From the NCBI GenBank assembly GCA_013368325.1, contig JAACJK010000110.1:372001-436000 (forward strand): DNA of 64,000 nt, in the 5' to 3' direction. The notes under the pieces were generated by a model. It had not been told where the DNA came from. It did not search any database and worked only from the letters and a program-made list of their open reading frames with translations. Both the position numbers and the translations under genes were made by a program. Positions 49,223 to 59,803 of the stretch are shown one piece after another (positions within the stretch are counted from its first letter, which is position 1; each line of letters opens with the position of its first letter). Origin of the DNA: Ephemerocybe angulata (lineage: Eukaryota > Basidiomycota > Agaricomycetes > Agaricales > Psathyrellaceae).

Positions 49223-49894
49223 ATGCATCTACATTGGGCGGGAACGCTTCAGATAGTCCTCGCAGCATGGATGGTTGAGGTGTCGGCGCGCTACAACCTT
49301 CCCACTTGTTGGCCCAGTACTCCAGACCAATGCATCAAAAGAAACGCGAATGGAACATGGTGCTACTATCCAAGCGCCGCACCGAAGACCTGGGTAGTCC
49401 CAACGAACTGTTCAACCGAGATAGATGGCCACGGAGCGTCGAACTTCATCACGGTTATGCAGAGCCATCTTCAACAGCACCTATCCGTTGCCTACTACTC
49501 GGGGGTCGATAACCAACTTCTTGGGGGCTCCGATTGGCCGGTACCAGCGGTTCCTGGCATCGTGAGGTTGTGTGTCTCCGGGCTGGCGGCAGATGGGAGG
49601 TATCGAACAACCTGCACAAATGCCGACTCAGACAACGCCCTTCCGCCCAACACTGTGCCTTGGTGCACAGTAACCTACGCACAGCCCAATATCCAGGACG
49701 GCTGCTACCCTACACCTCCAACGACCCTGGCGATCAATCCCGAAGGTGAAGTCATAGACACTCCTCTGTCCGGGACAGGGTCAAGTAGTTCCAACGGTTC
49801 TCCTTGTCGCCTTTCCAGTAGTACTCCTCTGTTTTTGGCATCCTTATCGTTCACGTTTTTCACGGTAGCAGCATCATGTATACCCTCGTTGTGA
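49223..49894 (+). CDS. secreted eight-cysteine protein, GPI-type tail (cluster member 3)
   Basis: Intronless, 223 residues from the ATG at 49223; the in-frame ATG at 49190 adds 11 polar residues before the signal peptide and is less likely. The signal is WAGTLQIVLAAWMVEVSA. Eight cysteines lie in the family pattern (PTCW, QC, WC, NC, RLC, TC, WC, DGCY), with the core LSVAYYSGVDNQLLGGSDWPVP and PGIVRLC, very close to member 2. A Ser/Gly linker and a hydrophobic end (LFLASLSFTFFTVAASC) suggest GPI anchoring. It shares ARYNL.TCW with member 2, so these two are the most recent duplicates. Function unknown. Confidence 0.82.
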   Translation: MHLHWAGTLQIVLAAWMVEVSARYNLPTCWPSTPDQCIKRNANGTWCYYPSAAPKTWVVPTNCSTEIDGHGASNFITVMQSHLQQHLSVAYYSGVDNQLLGGSDWPVPAVPGIVRLCVSGLAADGRYRTTCTNADSDNALPPNTVPWCTVTYAQPNIQDGCYPTPPTTLAINPEGEVIDTPLSGTGSSSSNGSPCRLSSSTPLFLASLSFTFFTVAASCIPSL

Positions 49895-50031
49895 TTAGCT
49901 CCCCTTTTCACGTACCTGCCACCGTTGTACACCTTTTCAGGTCATGCCTCCTGTCATGAATTTACACCCTTTCTTCCAAATGGCCCACCTTGTATGATGG
50001 TGCTGACCTGCGAGCACCTAAGCCGCCTTCG

Positions 50032-50970
50032 ATGGCTTTCTGTCCTTCTCCGCAGTCTGCCAGCTCCCCTCTCCGCCTCTTCCCTGTCATCTTCGTCATC
50101 CTAGTCCTTCTCCAATGTCAAGTTTCACTCGCTAGCTTCACATCCAATGCATGTTGGCTAGACACTCGAAGATGCATCCAGCGTGTGGCTAGCGGCGCAT
50201 TCTGCTTCGTCCCTGTCGCAAAAGAAACCACAACAACCTTATGCAACGCCGCCTCTGCCGACTTCCAGGCTGTTCTGGACGTTCACCGATCGCAAAGTCT
50301 CTCAATTGCCTATTATGACGGAGTAACAAATCGTCAGTTGGGAGGAACGGATTGGGCGATTCCACCTACACCAGGAGTCTATCGGCTGTGTGCAAGTGGT
50401 CGTGCGGGGAACGGCGAGCTACAGACTATCTGTACGAACGCCGACAAGGACAACGTCTTCAACGGCAATCCAGCTTGTTTAGTCATCGGTGGGCCAGAGA
50501 CCGTCAGCGATGGGTGTTACGATGCTGTTCAAGCTGCTCCGGCGGCCACCACGACCACAACTTCCACAACTTCTGCGACGTCAACGTCAAGCACTACTAC
50601 AACGACGACGACATCATCCACGTCGAGTACGAGCACAACCACGACCTCCGAGGAGCCATCATCATCTAAAGAGAAGGAGAGTTCAGAATCACCCACGCCT
50701 TCAGTAACCACGACCTCCACACCTTTACCCACAAGCACAATCGTTGTGTCGAACACTCTTCCAGCCGCCAAGGTCGATAAAGTGAAGGATGTTGCTGTAC
50801 CAATCATCTGCTCCATCCTTGGAGTTTTGGCAGCTTTGATTGGTGCAGGGTTCTGGAAGAAACACGAGGCGCAGAGGTTGCAGGCGGCGCAGGCTGCACG
50901 ACGAAACAATCTCCCGGAGAGGTTGGAGGAGAACCTCGACGGGGTGTACGATGCGTTCCCGCGTCCCTAG
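50032..50970 (+). CDS. eight-cysteine surface protein with TM helix and cytosolic tail (cluster member 4)
   Basis: Intronless, 312 residues from the ATG at 50032. The signal peptide is LFPVIFVILVLLQCQVSLA. The ectodomain keeps all eight cysteines (ACW, RC, FC, LC, RLC, IC, AC, DGCY) and the core SLSIAYYDGVTNRQLGGTDWAIP. It then differs from its neighbours: a Thr/Ser-rich stalk of about 80 residues, a genuine TM helix (VAVPIICSILGVLAALIGAGFW) followed by KK, and a cytosolic tail of about 40 residues ending GVYDAFPRP. The same ectodomain is therefore displayed on a type I membrane protein rather than a GPI anchor, suggesting a receptor or sensor form. No signalling motif is recognised in the tail. 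Confidence 0.85.
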   Translation: MAFCPSPQSASSPLRLFPVIFVILVLLQCQVSLASFTSNACWLDTRRCIQRVASGAFCFVPVAKETTTTLCNAASADFQAVLDVHRSQSLSIAYYDGVTNRQLGGTDWAIPPTPGVYRLCASGRAGNGELQTICTNADKDNVFNGNPACLVIGGPETVSDGCYDAVQAAPAATTTTTSTTSATSTSSTTTTTTTSSTSSTSTTTTSEEPSSSKEKESSESPTPSVTTTSTPLPTSTIVVSNTLPAAKVDKVKDVAVPIICSILGVLAALIGAGFWKKHEAQRLQAAQAARRNNLPERLEENLDGVYDAFPRP

Positions 50971-51404
50971 ACCCTTGTGAACGAGTCAGAATGCGGCAGC
51001 CAGGCGACCTTATGACAATCTCCGCGCATTACGGACCTATTAATTAGGGAACTTTTGGTACACCTCCAGACAATGGACACTCATACTTGCTCATGTAGTC
51101 CCATCCATCGAAGCGATAACTATTAGGGGGACGTTAGGGAGACAAATATCAACTTTTGCGTCGAGGTGACTGTTGCTTGGAGAAATGCGCGCTGGCGAAT
51201 CGCGCATGCCCCTTATCTAATCTGGCGTGGCATAGCCACCATCGCCTTAGCGCCCGCAACCGCTCATTCGGTGTACCGAACTTTGAGTCATTCTACGTCT
51301 TTTTCCCATCGTGTCCAGCTATATGTCTAAAGAGCTTCAGGCTACGAGCTTCTGGTAGAATTCTCATCTAAAGCCCACCTGAATCTAGCCGCTCTCCACC
51401 TCCG
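50971..51404. other. intergenic spacer
   Basis: 434 nt between the eight-cysteine cluster and the RNA-ligase fusion gene. No recognisable feature. Confidence 0.5.
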
Positions 51405-54029
51405 ATGGCCAGTAGTCTCGTTTTGACCAGGAATCGGGGCACACTCGCTTTGATTGGAGAACATACCACCGAACTCGTCCAAGATGCACTACAATCGGCA
51501 TTCTTTGGCAACAACGGGCTTACAGCTCCTCCCTTCGATACTTCGGCCACATATCACGTCACGGTCCTTTCAAAGGCAGAGCTTCGGTCTGTACCCGAAG
51601 AACAGGTGTTGAAGATTACTACCAAGGTCGACTCTCTTCAAATCCACTGCCTTGGGATTGGCGGCAACAAAGACGCAGGTGTATTCTACCTCGTCGTGGT
51701 CTGGGCAGCTGGGCAGCAGATTCGCAAACAACTAGGCCTCCCGCCGAAGCACTTCCACATCACGATCTCCTCGGATGACAACCATGACATGGACAAGAGC
51801 GTCGACTCGCTCTTTCCGGACCAGTTTCCAGAAAAGCCTTCCCTTGACCTTCTGGATCACTTGGCCTTTACGTCGCATGCGTTCTTCAAGTATACGCAAG
51901 CAGAGGCGTATGGCATCGACCTTATTTTGCGCTTTCCCCCGAGCCAAAAAGGGTTTCTCCGGCTTGCAGATGCAGCCTTTGCGATCGGTACATTCAAACT
52001 GGCCATGCTTTCATACGCATCCGTCTACGACCGAACGGAGGACAGAAAGCTGCAATCCTACTGCCTAAAAAAGCTTACCTCCTGCTCTGCCCACACAGAG
52101 TGGGGACCTGTGTTCCAGGAACACGAAATACCCCAGATCCCAAACGAGGTCGCGCCTCTCCTGGTGGCTCCTTGGTCCCCCTCACTTCGTAGCTCCTTGG
52201 CAGACGCTGGACTTACTCCGAGCTTACAGCTGGAGCCAAGGGAGGCCCTTTACACTCCCAAGTTACCCGTCGAAGGGAGGTTCGATAAGTTGGTGTTGTA
52301 CAAGCTACCCCGGTTCTTTAGGTGGTTAATCCCTTTCCGATTCGCCATTATGTCAACCCCACGTCACGAGGAGGATATCGCAACATTATCGTCTTCTTGG
52401 CTCGGCGTTCGACGGGTCTTGACGCTGACGAAGGAAGAGCCGCTGGACCCAGCTTGGTTCCGAGGCAGGAGCATACACAACACATTCCTACCAATTCCAA
52501 ACTACCATCCACCCTCAATAGAGGGAATGGACATCGTCATGCGGCTCTTCATGGATGACTCAAACCTGCCCCTTCTCGTGCATTGTGGCGGAGGAAAGGG
52601 AAGGGCGGGCACAGTCGCTGCGTGCTACATGGCCGCGTGCGGCTTCACCGCCCCTTCATACGACCAAACCCAGCCTGAGCTTTCTGCCCAGGAAGCGGTC
52701 TCCCTTATACGGTCATTGCGACCAGGAAGTATAGAGACTACCCAGCAAGAGGAATTCGTGTCGAAATGGTGCAGCACGATCTGGAAACGGCAGGCGATAT
52801 TCCCTTCCTTACCCTCGGAGCCTGCGCCATGCCCATTGGTCACCGAAGGCTCCCTCAGCAAGGCCGCAGACTTACTCATGTTCGTCGGACTCGCCGGTTC
52901 GGGCAAAACATGGGTCTCCAAATCCCTCCTCGCTCGCGACCCAGGTAACATGACCCACATATCGCAGGACGACAGTGGCAGCCGTGCGCTCTGCGAAACG
53001 GCAATCGGAAGGATCGGCCAAGGCAAGAAAGCGATACTCGACCGCTGCAACGTCACCGCGTCCGACCGCAAGATCTGGCTCGACCTCGCATCGAACTGGT
53101 GCACGTACCCCATCTGCGTATGGTTCGACTACGACCGTGAACTATGCCAATCGCGCGCTCAACGACGCGCCGACCACCCCACGCTACCTCCTGGAAGCCG
53201 GGTGAAGAACTCCATTGACCAGATGGCGAAATTATTCGAGAGGCCGTCGTTGAAGGAGGGGTTCAAAGCCATCGTGGTGATACGATCGTTCGAAGCTGCG
53301 CAGGAATTTGTTGCTTGGGCGTCTCCCCCGGTCGGTGTGTACAAGTTCCCGCGAACGCCCCACCTCCTCGACCTGGGTGCAGCGACGGAGGACGACATCC
53401 GCACAGACGCCTCATCACTCAGCACTCTCCGAGGACACATCGTCATCACAGAGAAGATAGACGGGGCCAACATGGGTTTCTCTCTGTCAAGCGACGGTAC
53501 CCAGATCGTCGTGCAGAACAGGTCCCACTACGTGAACACCTCGAGCCACGAGCAATTCAAGAAGCTAGGGCTTTGGATCGAACGGCACAAGGAAGAACTC
53601 ATCATGCTTCTCAACAGGGACCCATACTTTCCTGAACGCTACATCCTTTTCGGCGAGTGGATGTACGCGACACACTCGATTCCATACACCCAACTTCCCG
53701 ACTACTTCATCGCCTACGATTTCTTTGATCGCGCGAAACAACGGTGGATGGACACCAAGACGCTGAAGAATATGCTGTCAGGCACAACAATATTCTCTGT
53801 CCCCGTGTTGGCGGAAGGTGGGCCTGTACCTTCGGACGACGACTTGAGGGCCATGGTGCAGAAGTCTTCTGCTTTCTATGATGGAAGGGTGGAAGGGGTG
53901 TATGTCAAGATTGAAAGGGATGCATCCGTGGTATACAGAGCGAAGGTCGTGCGCAGCGATTTCATTGCCGGTAACGAACACTGGACTCGCAGTGGGGTGC
54001 ACCTAAACGGCCTTGCAATAGATACTTGA
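51405..54029 (+). CDS. four-domain RNA end-repair/ligation fusion protein
   Basis: Single intronless frame, 874 residues. N-terminal about 1-240: 2H phosphoesterase-like, with two H-x-T motifs (HVT at 51-53; HIT at 118-120), expected to open 2',3'-cyclic phosphate. About 290-465: tyrosine/dual-specificity-type phosphatase with an intact Cys-X5-Arg loop (HCGGGKGRAGT; C394, R400). About 488-640: P-loop kinase, Walker A GLAGSGKT (495-502), and a DRCN....R lid motif as in polynucleotide kinases. About 675-870: RNA ligase nucleotidyltransferase with motif I EKIDGAN (nucleophile K684), NRSHYV, motif III LFGEWMYA, IIIa FIAYDFFD, IV EGVYVKI and V RAKVVRS. All signature residues I can check are present. 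Together the domains could heal and seal broken RNA. Order and content differ from the tRNA ligase Trl1 (ligase-kinase-CPD). The substrate is unknown. Convergent with Raptor. Confidence 0.85.
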   Translation: MASSLVLTRNRGTLALIGEHTTELVQDALQSAFFGNNGLTAPPFDTSATYHVTVLSKAELRSVPEEQVLKITTKVDSLQIHCLGIGGNKDAGVFYLVVVWAAGQQIRKQLGLPPKHFHITISSDDNHDMDKSVDSLFPDQFPEKPSLDLLDHLAFTSHAFFKYTQAEAYGIDLILRFPPSQKGFLRLADAAFAIGTFKLAMLSYASVYDRTEDRKLQSYCLKKLTSCSAHTEWGPVFQEHEIPQIPNEVAPLLVAPWSPSLRSSLADAGLTPSLQLEPREALYTPKLPVEGRFDKLVLYKLPRFFRWLIPFRFAIMSTPRHEEDIATLSSSWLGVRRVLTLTKEEPLDPAWFRGRSIHNTFLPIPNYHPPSIEGMDIVMRLFMDDSNLPLLVHCGGGKGRAGTVAACYMAACGFTAPSYDQTQPELSAQEAVSLIRSLRPGSIETTQQEEFVSKWCSTIWKRQAIFPSLPSEPAPCPLVTEGSLSKAADLLMFVGLAGSGKTWVSKSLLARDPGNMTHISQDDSGSRALCETAIGRIGQGKKAILDRCNVTASDRKIWLDLASNWCTYPICVWFDYDRELCQSRAQRRADHPTLPPGSRVKNSIDQMAKLFERPSLKEGFKAIVVIRSFEAAQEFVAWASPPVGVYKFPRTPHLLDLGAATEDDIRTDASSLSTLRGHIVITEKIDGANMGFSLSSDGTQIVVQNRSHYVNTSSHEQFKKLGLWIERHKEELIMLLNRDPYFPERYILFGEWMYATHSIPYTQLPDYFIAYDFFDRAKQRWMDTKTLKNMLSGTTIFSVPVLAEGGPVPSDDDLRAMVQKSSAFYDGRVEGVYVKIERDASVVYRAKVVRSDFIAGNEHWTRSGVHLNGLAIDT

Positions 54030-54264
54030 CGATGAACTTGGCTTCGGAGCAATAGAAGTTGAATTTGGAACCTGGAATAAGAAAAGAAATTCTAAATAGC
54101 AAAACAGACGGAACAGTAAGGGAGGTAAAAGCGATGGTACTACAAGAAAATGAAGCGATTAGTTTCTAGTTGGTGTGCATGGATAAATGTGGGCTTGAGT
54201 ATGAATGTTGAAGCATCTCAATAGTCCGGATATCTGCGTCTAGAAAGAAGCATAAGAAGAAAGG

Positions 54265-57200
54265 TTAGGAGTTGTAAGGATCTTCGGTCAATGGTTCCGG
54301 TTTGCAACCCATAACGCGAATCGACCCATCTGGCAGGCCAACACCGTACAACAATTCCATAGGGTGGAAAACGAGAGATGAAGAACGGGGTATAGAAGGT
54401 GAGGGCAACGGTCGGATAGGATAGGCATGCAAACCTGTGACCATGTCGAAGGATGAAAGAGGATACATATCAGTCTTGTCGATGGGGAAGACCGACACTC
54501 GTTGCGTCTTCCAACGAGAGGGTGTGATAGCTGACGTCCTGGAAGGGAGGAATCAGTACGACAACAAATTGACAAAGGAGATTTACCCACTTCGCGAAAA
54601 CAGACGCTGTGGGATGCACATCGAACTGGGCGAGCCCATACTTGTCATTGCGGAACAAAGTCTCACAGGACTGATCAGCTCCCCGAAGGTCCCATATTTT
54701 GACCTCGCCATCGACGCTGAGGCAGAGTGAGATTTTGAACACGAGATGCCAACAAAAAAATAAGACACACCTAGCGGACATGAACTTGCCGCTGTACATG
54801 GGGTGCCAACGGGCATTCTGAACAGAGCTAGCATGTTCAGAGTACATGCGGACCATTGCATCTTCTTCCTCGAGACGCCGATCAAACACCTTAACAGTCC
54901 CGTCGGCGAAGCTCGCAATGAAAGTCTGGTTAGATTGATGGTCGGAGCAGATGGAGGTGACAGGGCTCTCGGAACCGGTGTCGATATCCAAGCCCTGTGT
55001 CTCCGTCTGAGCGTCCCAGACCTTGATAACTCTGGAGTCGCCTCCGACGAGCAGAGTCCCAGCATTCTGCCTCCAGTCGATAACCATTCCGGAGCCCTGG
55101 CGAATGGGGATGACCTCGTTCAGAGCACGGAACGCGCTGACCATCTGCAACGGGCCTTGCTCGACAGTGGGGTCGTAGTTGCGGTACATCCGGACGATGC
55201 CATCGGCTGAAAGAGCGCATGAGCAAGTGATATAGCATCTTTAAGCTGAGTTGTCACTTACACGATCCTGAAAGGACGATACCACCAGATTCCTGGTTGA
55301 TAATCTCGAGACCGGTTATCGAAGTGCCTCTGGGGTTGCCGTTGCAGAAATAGTTCAAGCGTTTTCGAAGGGACCAGTCCCATACACTGCGGCGCGTTAG
55401 TAAAAGGTAATGGAAGAAGAGAAAGTGGACATACGTGATCATGTCGTGCTCGTTCGCCACGATAAGGTGCTTGTCGAACGAGTGGAAGGCCATAGTCAAA
55501 GGGTGCCCAGACACATGTAGCGTGGCCACAGGCTTATCCCAGCGCGACGAAGCTAAAGCACAGACGGTCGGTAAGTACTTGGGGTCGAAAGCTATCGTTT
55601 TTACGAACCGGCATGAGGAACCTGCGCCTGAGTATCAACCGTTACTTGCTCATTCCGCTGCTGTCTCCAGAGCTGGTAGTTGTACTGGACACTTCCCGGC
55701 TCGTCCGGCTCAGCTTGCTGAAGAAGGTAAAGGAGTTAAGTGAGGGTCCAAGGTATAAATATAAGCCAACGCACCCTCATTTGTGGCTCCTTGAAGTACT
55801 CGCAGCACCAGTCGAAGTATGTGCTCTTCAAGGGCAGAGTATCACGAATCCCAGCACCAGTACCAAGTCCGAGAACGACACTCCCATTCGAGTCCACCGA
55901 AAACGTGCTATTGCTCGGACTCGGAACAGAACCACCATACCCCTGCCCAGCCCTTCCTCGTCGCGCAGGATTATGCCCCGCCCTCCTCCTAGCCCTTAGC
56001 CTCTCCATATCCTCCTCCATAAGCGCCTCCATAACATCGCACGCCATGAAGCTAACCTGCGGGTGATGATCCTCGTGCTTGGTGGCGTGGTGTTGAGGGG
56101 GAGGGGTGGTGTTCAGGTACGAAGGATATTTGTCGGCGTTGGGGGGTGTCGAAGGTCGGGAGTAAGGTGATGCGTACTGCGCTACATTCAGATTCGGCGA
56201 AGGAGGCCTGGACGCGTCGATGCTCTCTTTCTCGCGCTTGGGGTATGGAATGGAGGAAGATGGTTCTTCGGCAGAGGTCGAGACGGTGGTTGGGAAGGTG
56301 ATGCCGTTAGCCAAGGATTTGAGTGCGTTCGCGAATGAGGAGGTCCGACGGAGGGTGTTGGCGACACCAGTCGAGATGGTGCTTGAAACGGTATCTGCAC
56401 GAGCTAAGGGGGGACGCTCGCTACGGCTCGGTGACGCTGGGTGGTAAGGCGGAGAGGGCTGATAAGAGTTTCGGTTGCGAGCTGTGTTGATCTGAGGCAA
56501 GCCTCGAGGATCTTCGTTCGTTGAAGGAGGGGAGTTGATGGTCGAGCTTGGGAGGCGAGTGAAGGGAGATTCGAGGAGTAGAGCCATGATGTAGTCGACG
56601 ATGGTCTGCGCGTTAGTACCCACCTCGTGGTAAGGATCCACCGAAAGGTCGAGGAGGACGACGAATATGGTGAAGAAGGATGAAAGAAGCACCCTGTTTT
56701 CCTCCCTATGGTTGTCTTCGTCTCCAAAGACGTCTAACCATTCTGCGACCGCCTGGCTCGTCACGTCGTCGTCGAAATTCTGCCCTGCGTGCGAGAAGAC
56801 ACCCCCACCACCAAGGAGACCCGGTCCTCCACCGCTCATCCTCCACTTGCGATCCTCCTCCCAGTAGAGCCAGGCACAGACAACGAAGTACCCTCGCCAC
56901 TCCTTAACCAGGGCGCTTATCACGACCAGTAGCTCCTTTCGGCACATAGGACTCGCGTCGTCCTTAATAGCGAGGGTCGCTCCAGTCGCAACAGCCACTT
57001 CCATCCTGAAATGCACCCTCTCCTCTAGCTGGTACATTGTCCCGCTCCCTCCTCCTCCTTGCTTAGTCGTGTCAGCACTGCCACTAGCGCCCATAAAAGT
57101 TCCCAGGGCGTAAAGCGCCGCAGAGCGCACTTCGGCCGAATCGTCTGAAAGCATCGCGATAAGCCTGTCCTGCGTCCCGTTCTCAACACCGTAAACCTTT

Positions 57201-59491
57201 ATCTCGTCGTGTCCGTCCCACATCTGCGCTATACAAAGCGCCGTCCACTGCCTCAAAAGGAAGTCCGATTCTTCCAGCCTGTCAAAGCAATTGTCGAAGA
57301 CACCTTCCGTCCAGCATGCTCCTTGTCCGTGGGGGTAGTCCCTTGAGATCGCGCTCAGGATGAACGCGCACATCGCCTTATGCTCAGAGCTGTTCGGGAG
57401 GAGTTCGTCGTTCTTGATGGCCAGCACATTCGCGAAGTACTTGTATCCTCCAGTGTTGAGTAGGTCGACCTGAACGGACGGATCTACCGCCAATATTCTC
57501 GCCCAAATAAAGATCAGAACTGGCCTAAGATCTTGGCCAGCAGCCTGCAACAGCTTGGAGATGTATGGGAAAATACCGATAGTGAGGACGAGATGGACTG
57601 CCCATGGGCCGAGGTCGACGAATTGGGAAAGGAGTATGAGCGCTCGGAGGCGATGAGGTTGCGACAGTAGGACTTGGAGGACGATGGGCAGCTGGTCGGG
57701 GGGTTTACGGGGCACAAGGTGGCTCGGAACGCCGTCATATTCACTTCGGGGGTTCGGGATGATGGGGGGTGGGCCGTTGGCAGCGGATGGACCAGGAGTT
57801 CCCGTTGGACTATTGCTATCGTTGGGGGGAAGGGACAGGGGACCTCTGCGAGTAAGCGCCGAACCGCCACGCGAGATCCAGACCTCGAACGCCGTGAGCT
57901 GATCTGTGAAGAAGCGGCTAGGAGCGTAGACATAGGGCTTGTCGCCAGGCTTGAACGTGATGGCATTGTCGTCCTTCGTAACGGTGTGGCCAATGTGGCC
58001 AGGCTTGGTGCCAACGTTCGATACGTAGCTAGCGGCAAGTCCAGGAGGTCCCAGGCTGCTTTTGAAAATCAACTCTGGCAGCTGTCGGAGGCAAGCGTCG
58101 ACGGCAAGGTCCCAGGTTGACCAAAGAGGATGGGTATTCGTGGAGGGTAGGGGCGGCCATGTGTGGGGAGTGCAGTGGTAGTTCTTCATGATCCGTTCGG
58201 CGAGGAGGAAGTTCCTGAACAAGGATGCGATTAGAAGGTCTGAGCGATACAGCTTCGTGAAGATTTCGGGGGAGAACGTCGTCCAAGCGATCGTATCGGT
58301 AATAGCTGTGAAAACCCAGTTAAGCTCCCCTAAAGGAGTTCGCCTATCTTTCAAGTCCCCTGGTAGCTGGACAATCATGTGGGGCGTGGTCTTGTATGGG
58401 AGTTGGTGGTTAATGAGGAAGTAGCGGAGCGCGATGTCGATAGGGGAGGTGAGACAGCTGGTGAAAACATCGGCGGGAAGTTCGGGACAGGAAGGGAGCG
58501 TCTCGTTAGCGCCACACGCCGCAAGTTGCAGCGAGTTCATGTAGGGCTGCCTACCATCCGTGTAACCACCTTGCGGGACCTGATCCTTGTCGCGACGCTC
58601 TGCGAAGGTGTTGAAGTTTTGCAAGAGATGGCCAGCCGCAGAGCAATCCCAAATGAAGACACCAGGGGCACCAAGCCATGTTTGAAGCTCTTGGAGGGAC
58701 ACAGGGATATACTGGGTGTAGTTGCGGTTGAAGCACCACAGTTCGCCACTCGCAGTCGGTTTGGGAACGCCGTGACCGTTGTAGTAAAAGAGAACTGGGT
58801 CATTGCCTGCTTGGCGTCGTAGTTGCGTGCAGAAACGTTTAAGGTCTTCGATTGACGGATCCAGGATGGGCTTGTACTGGATCTTGAGGCTGAGCCCTTC
58901 GAATTGGTGCTGCAGATTCGAGCCAATCGCCTCCAACGCTTTATGAGAGGGCATCGTATGGGGGTCAACCCAACACTCCAGAACCGCGCATGGAGTGGTC
59001 TTGATTACGTCTGGTGGGTCGACGTCGATGTTCAGACACATGACAAGCGCCGCGGCCGCCGTTTTGAGTCGTCCTGGTGCTGCTCCCCTCCAAGGCGGTT
59101 GCTTCTGTGACCATGGGGGATTGGGCGTTGGGTTTCCACAGGTTAAGTGACGTTTCGCGGACCAGTAGGGGATCGAAGGTGCCGGGTCTGGGAGGGTCTG
59201 ATTTGAGTCGTTGTTGGTGCTCTGTTGGAGGGCTGGCCGAGTGCCTCGTAAACCATGGTAGCTGCGGGAGCGGGAGGAGGGGTCTGAGCGGGAGGTGGAT
59301 CGGTATTCCTTCTCTGTTTCTGAATCGGAACTGCTGTGACTTGCGGAGCTCCGGGATTGCGCCTTTGGCCACTGCTTCGTACCTAGGCGCCGTTACAGAA
59401 CCGAAACTAGTTAAGTGTAAGATAACGTACCACCAGTTGTGAATTTATTACCGCCCTTGCGCGGAGGCAGACCGTCTGGAGGGTTCGTCAT
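54265..59491 (-). CDS. KOG1: TORC1 subunit Kog1/Raptor
   Basis: Scaffold of TOR complex 1, presenting substrates to TOR kinase at the vacuole. Minus-strand exons 59431-59491, 55775-59382, 55609-55717, 55435-55552, 55262-55386, 54771-55206, 54587-54716 and 54265-54507 give 1609 residues. The first exon codes only 20 residues (MTNPPDGLPPRKGG..). The Raptor N-terminal conserved domain spans about 115-290: LVMCLNIDVDPPDVIKTTPC, YYNGHGVPKP (H224) and FIWDCSAAGHLL (C267), the caspase-like dyad. HEAT-type repeats follow (FLRQWTALCIAQMWDG; SAEVRSAALYALGTF). Then come a Ser/Pro-rich linker, the EPQMR..EPDEPGSVQYN segment, and C-terminal WD40 repeats. The final exon has no AG acceptor before its end, so it is read through to the stop. 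Divergent from dynactin, convergent with the RNA-repair gene. Confidence 0.96.
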
Positions 59492-59803
59492 GGTTCAAGG
59501 TCGCTTGATCTAGATGTTAGCACAACGAGAGCCAATACGACACCAAGAATTACTTACGAGATCCGAAAACAAGACCTATAAACGGTGTGATCCCAAGGCT
59601 CAGCACATATAGTTTCGGAAATGAGTGGCGATGTAGTCTGGCACGCTACGCAGGGGTCATGGACGAAGATTGAGCAGGTCGTCGGGGCCGTCGAGGTGAA
59701 GGGTGAAGAGGGTGAAGGGTGAGAGATCAGACGCGTCAACGGGACCCGGTCACACAACGCCAAACTCGTATATCACGCCGTCCATGTCCTCATAGCACCG
59801 ACG
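59492..59803. promoter_or_regulatory. bidirectional promoter, KOG1 / dynactin p150
   Basis: 312 nt between the divergent start codons of Raptor (59491) and dynactin (59804). No specific site is assigned beyond one ACGCGT near 59731. Confidence 0.5.

Noticed and set aside
46711..50970. Assignment of the eight-cysteine cluster to the CFEM family
   Set aside because: CFEM also has eight cysteines, but its spacing and central Asp motif are absent here. The shared core YY.G....LGG.DW is not part of CFEM.
54265..54450. An additional intron in the last Raptor exon starting GTTTGC after the MVTG codons
   Set aside because: No AG acceptor occurs in the following 75 nt, and the read-through sequence matches the expected Raptor C-terminal FHP..LLYGVG..DG pattern.
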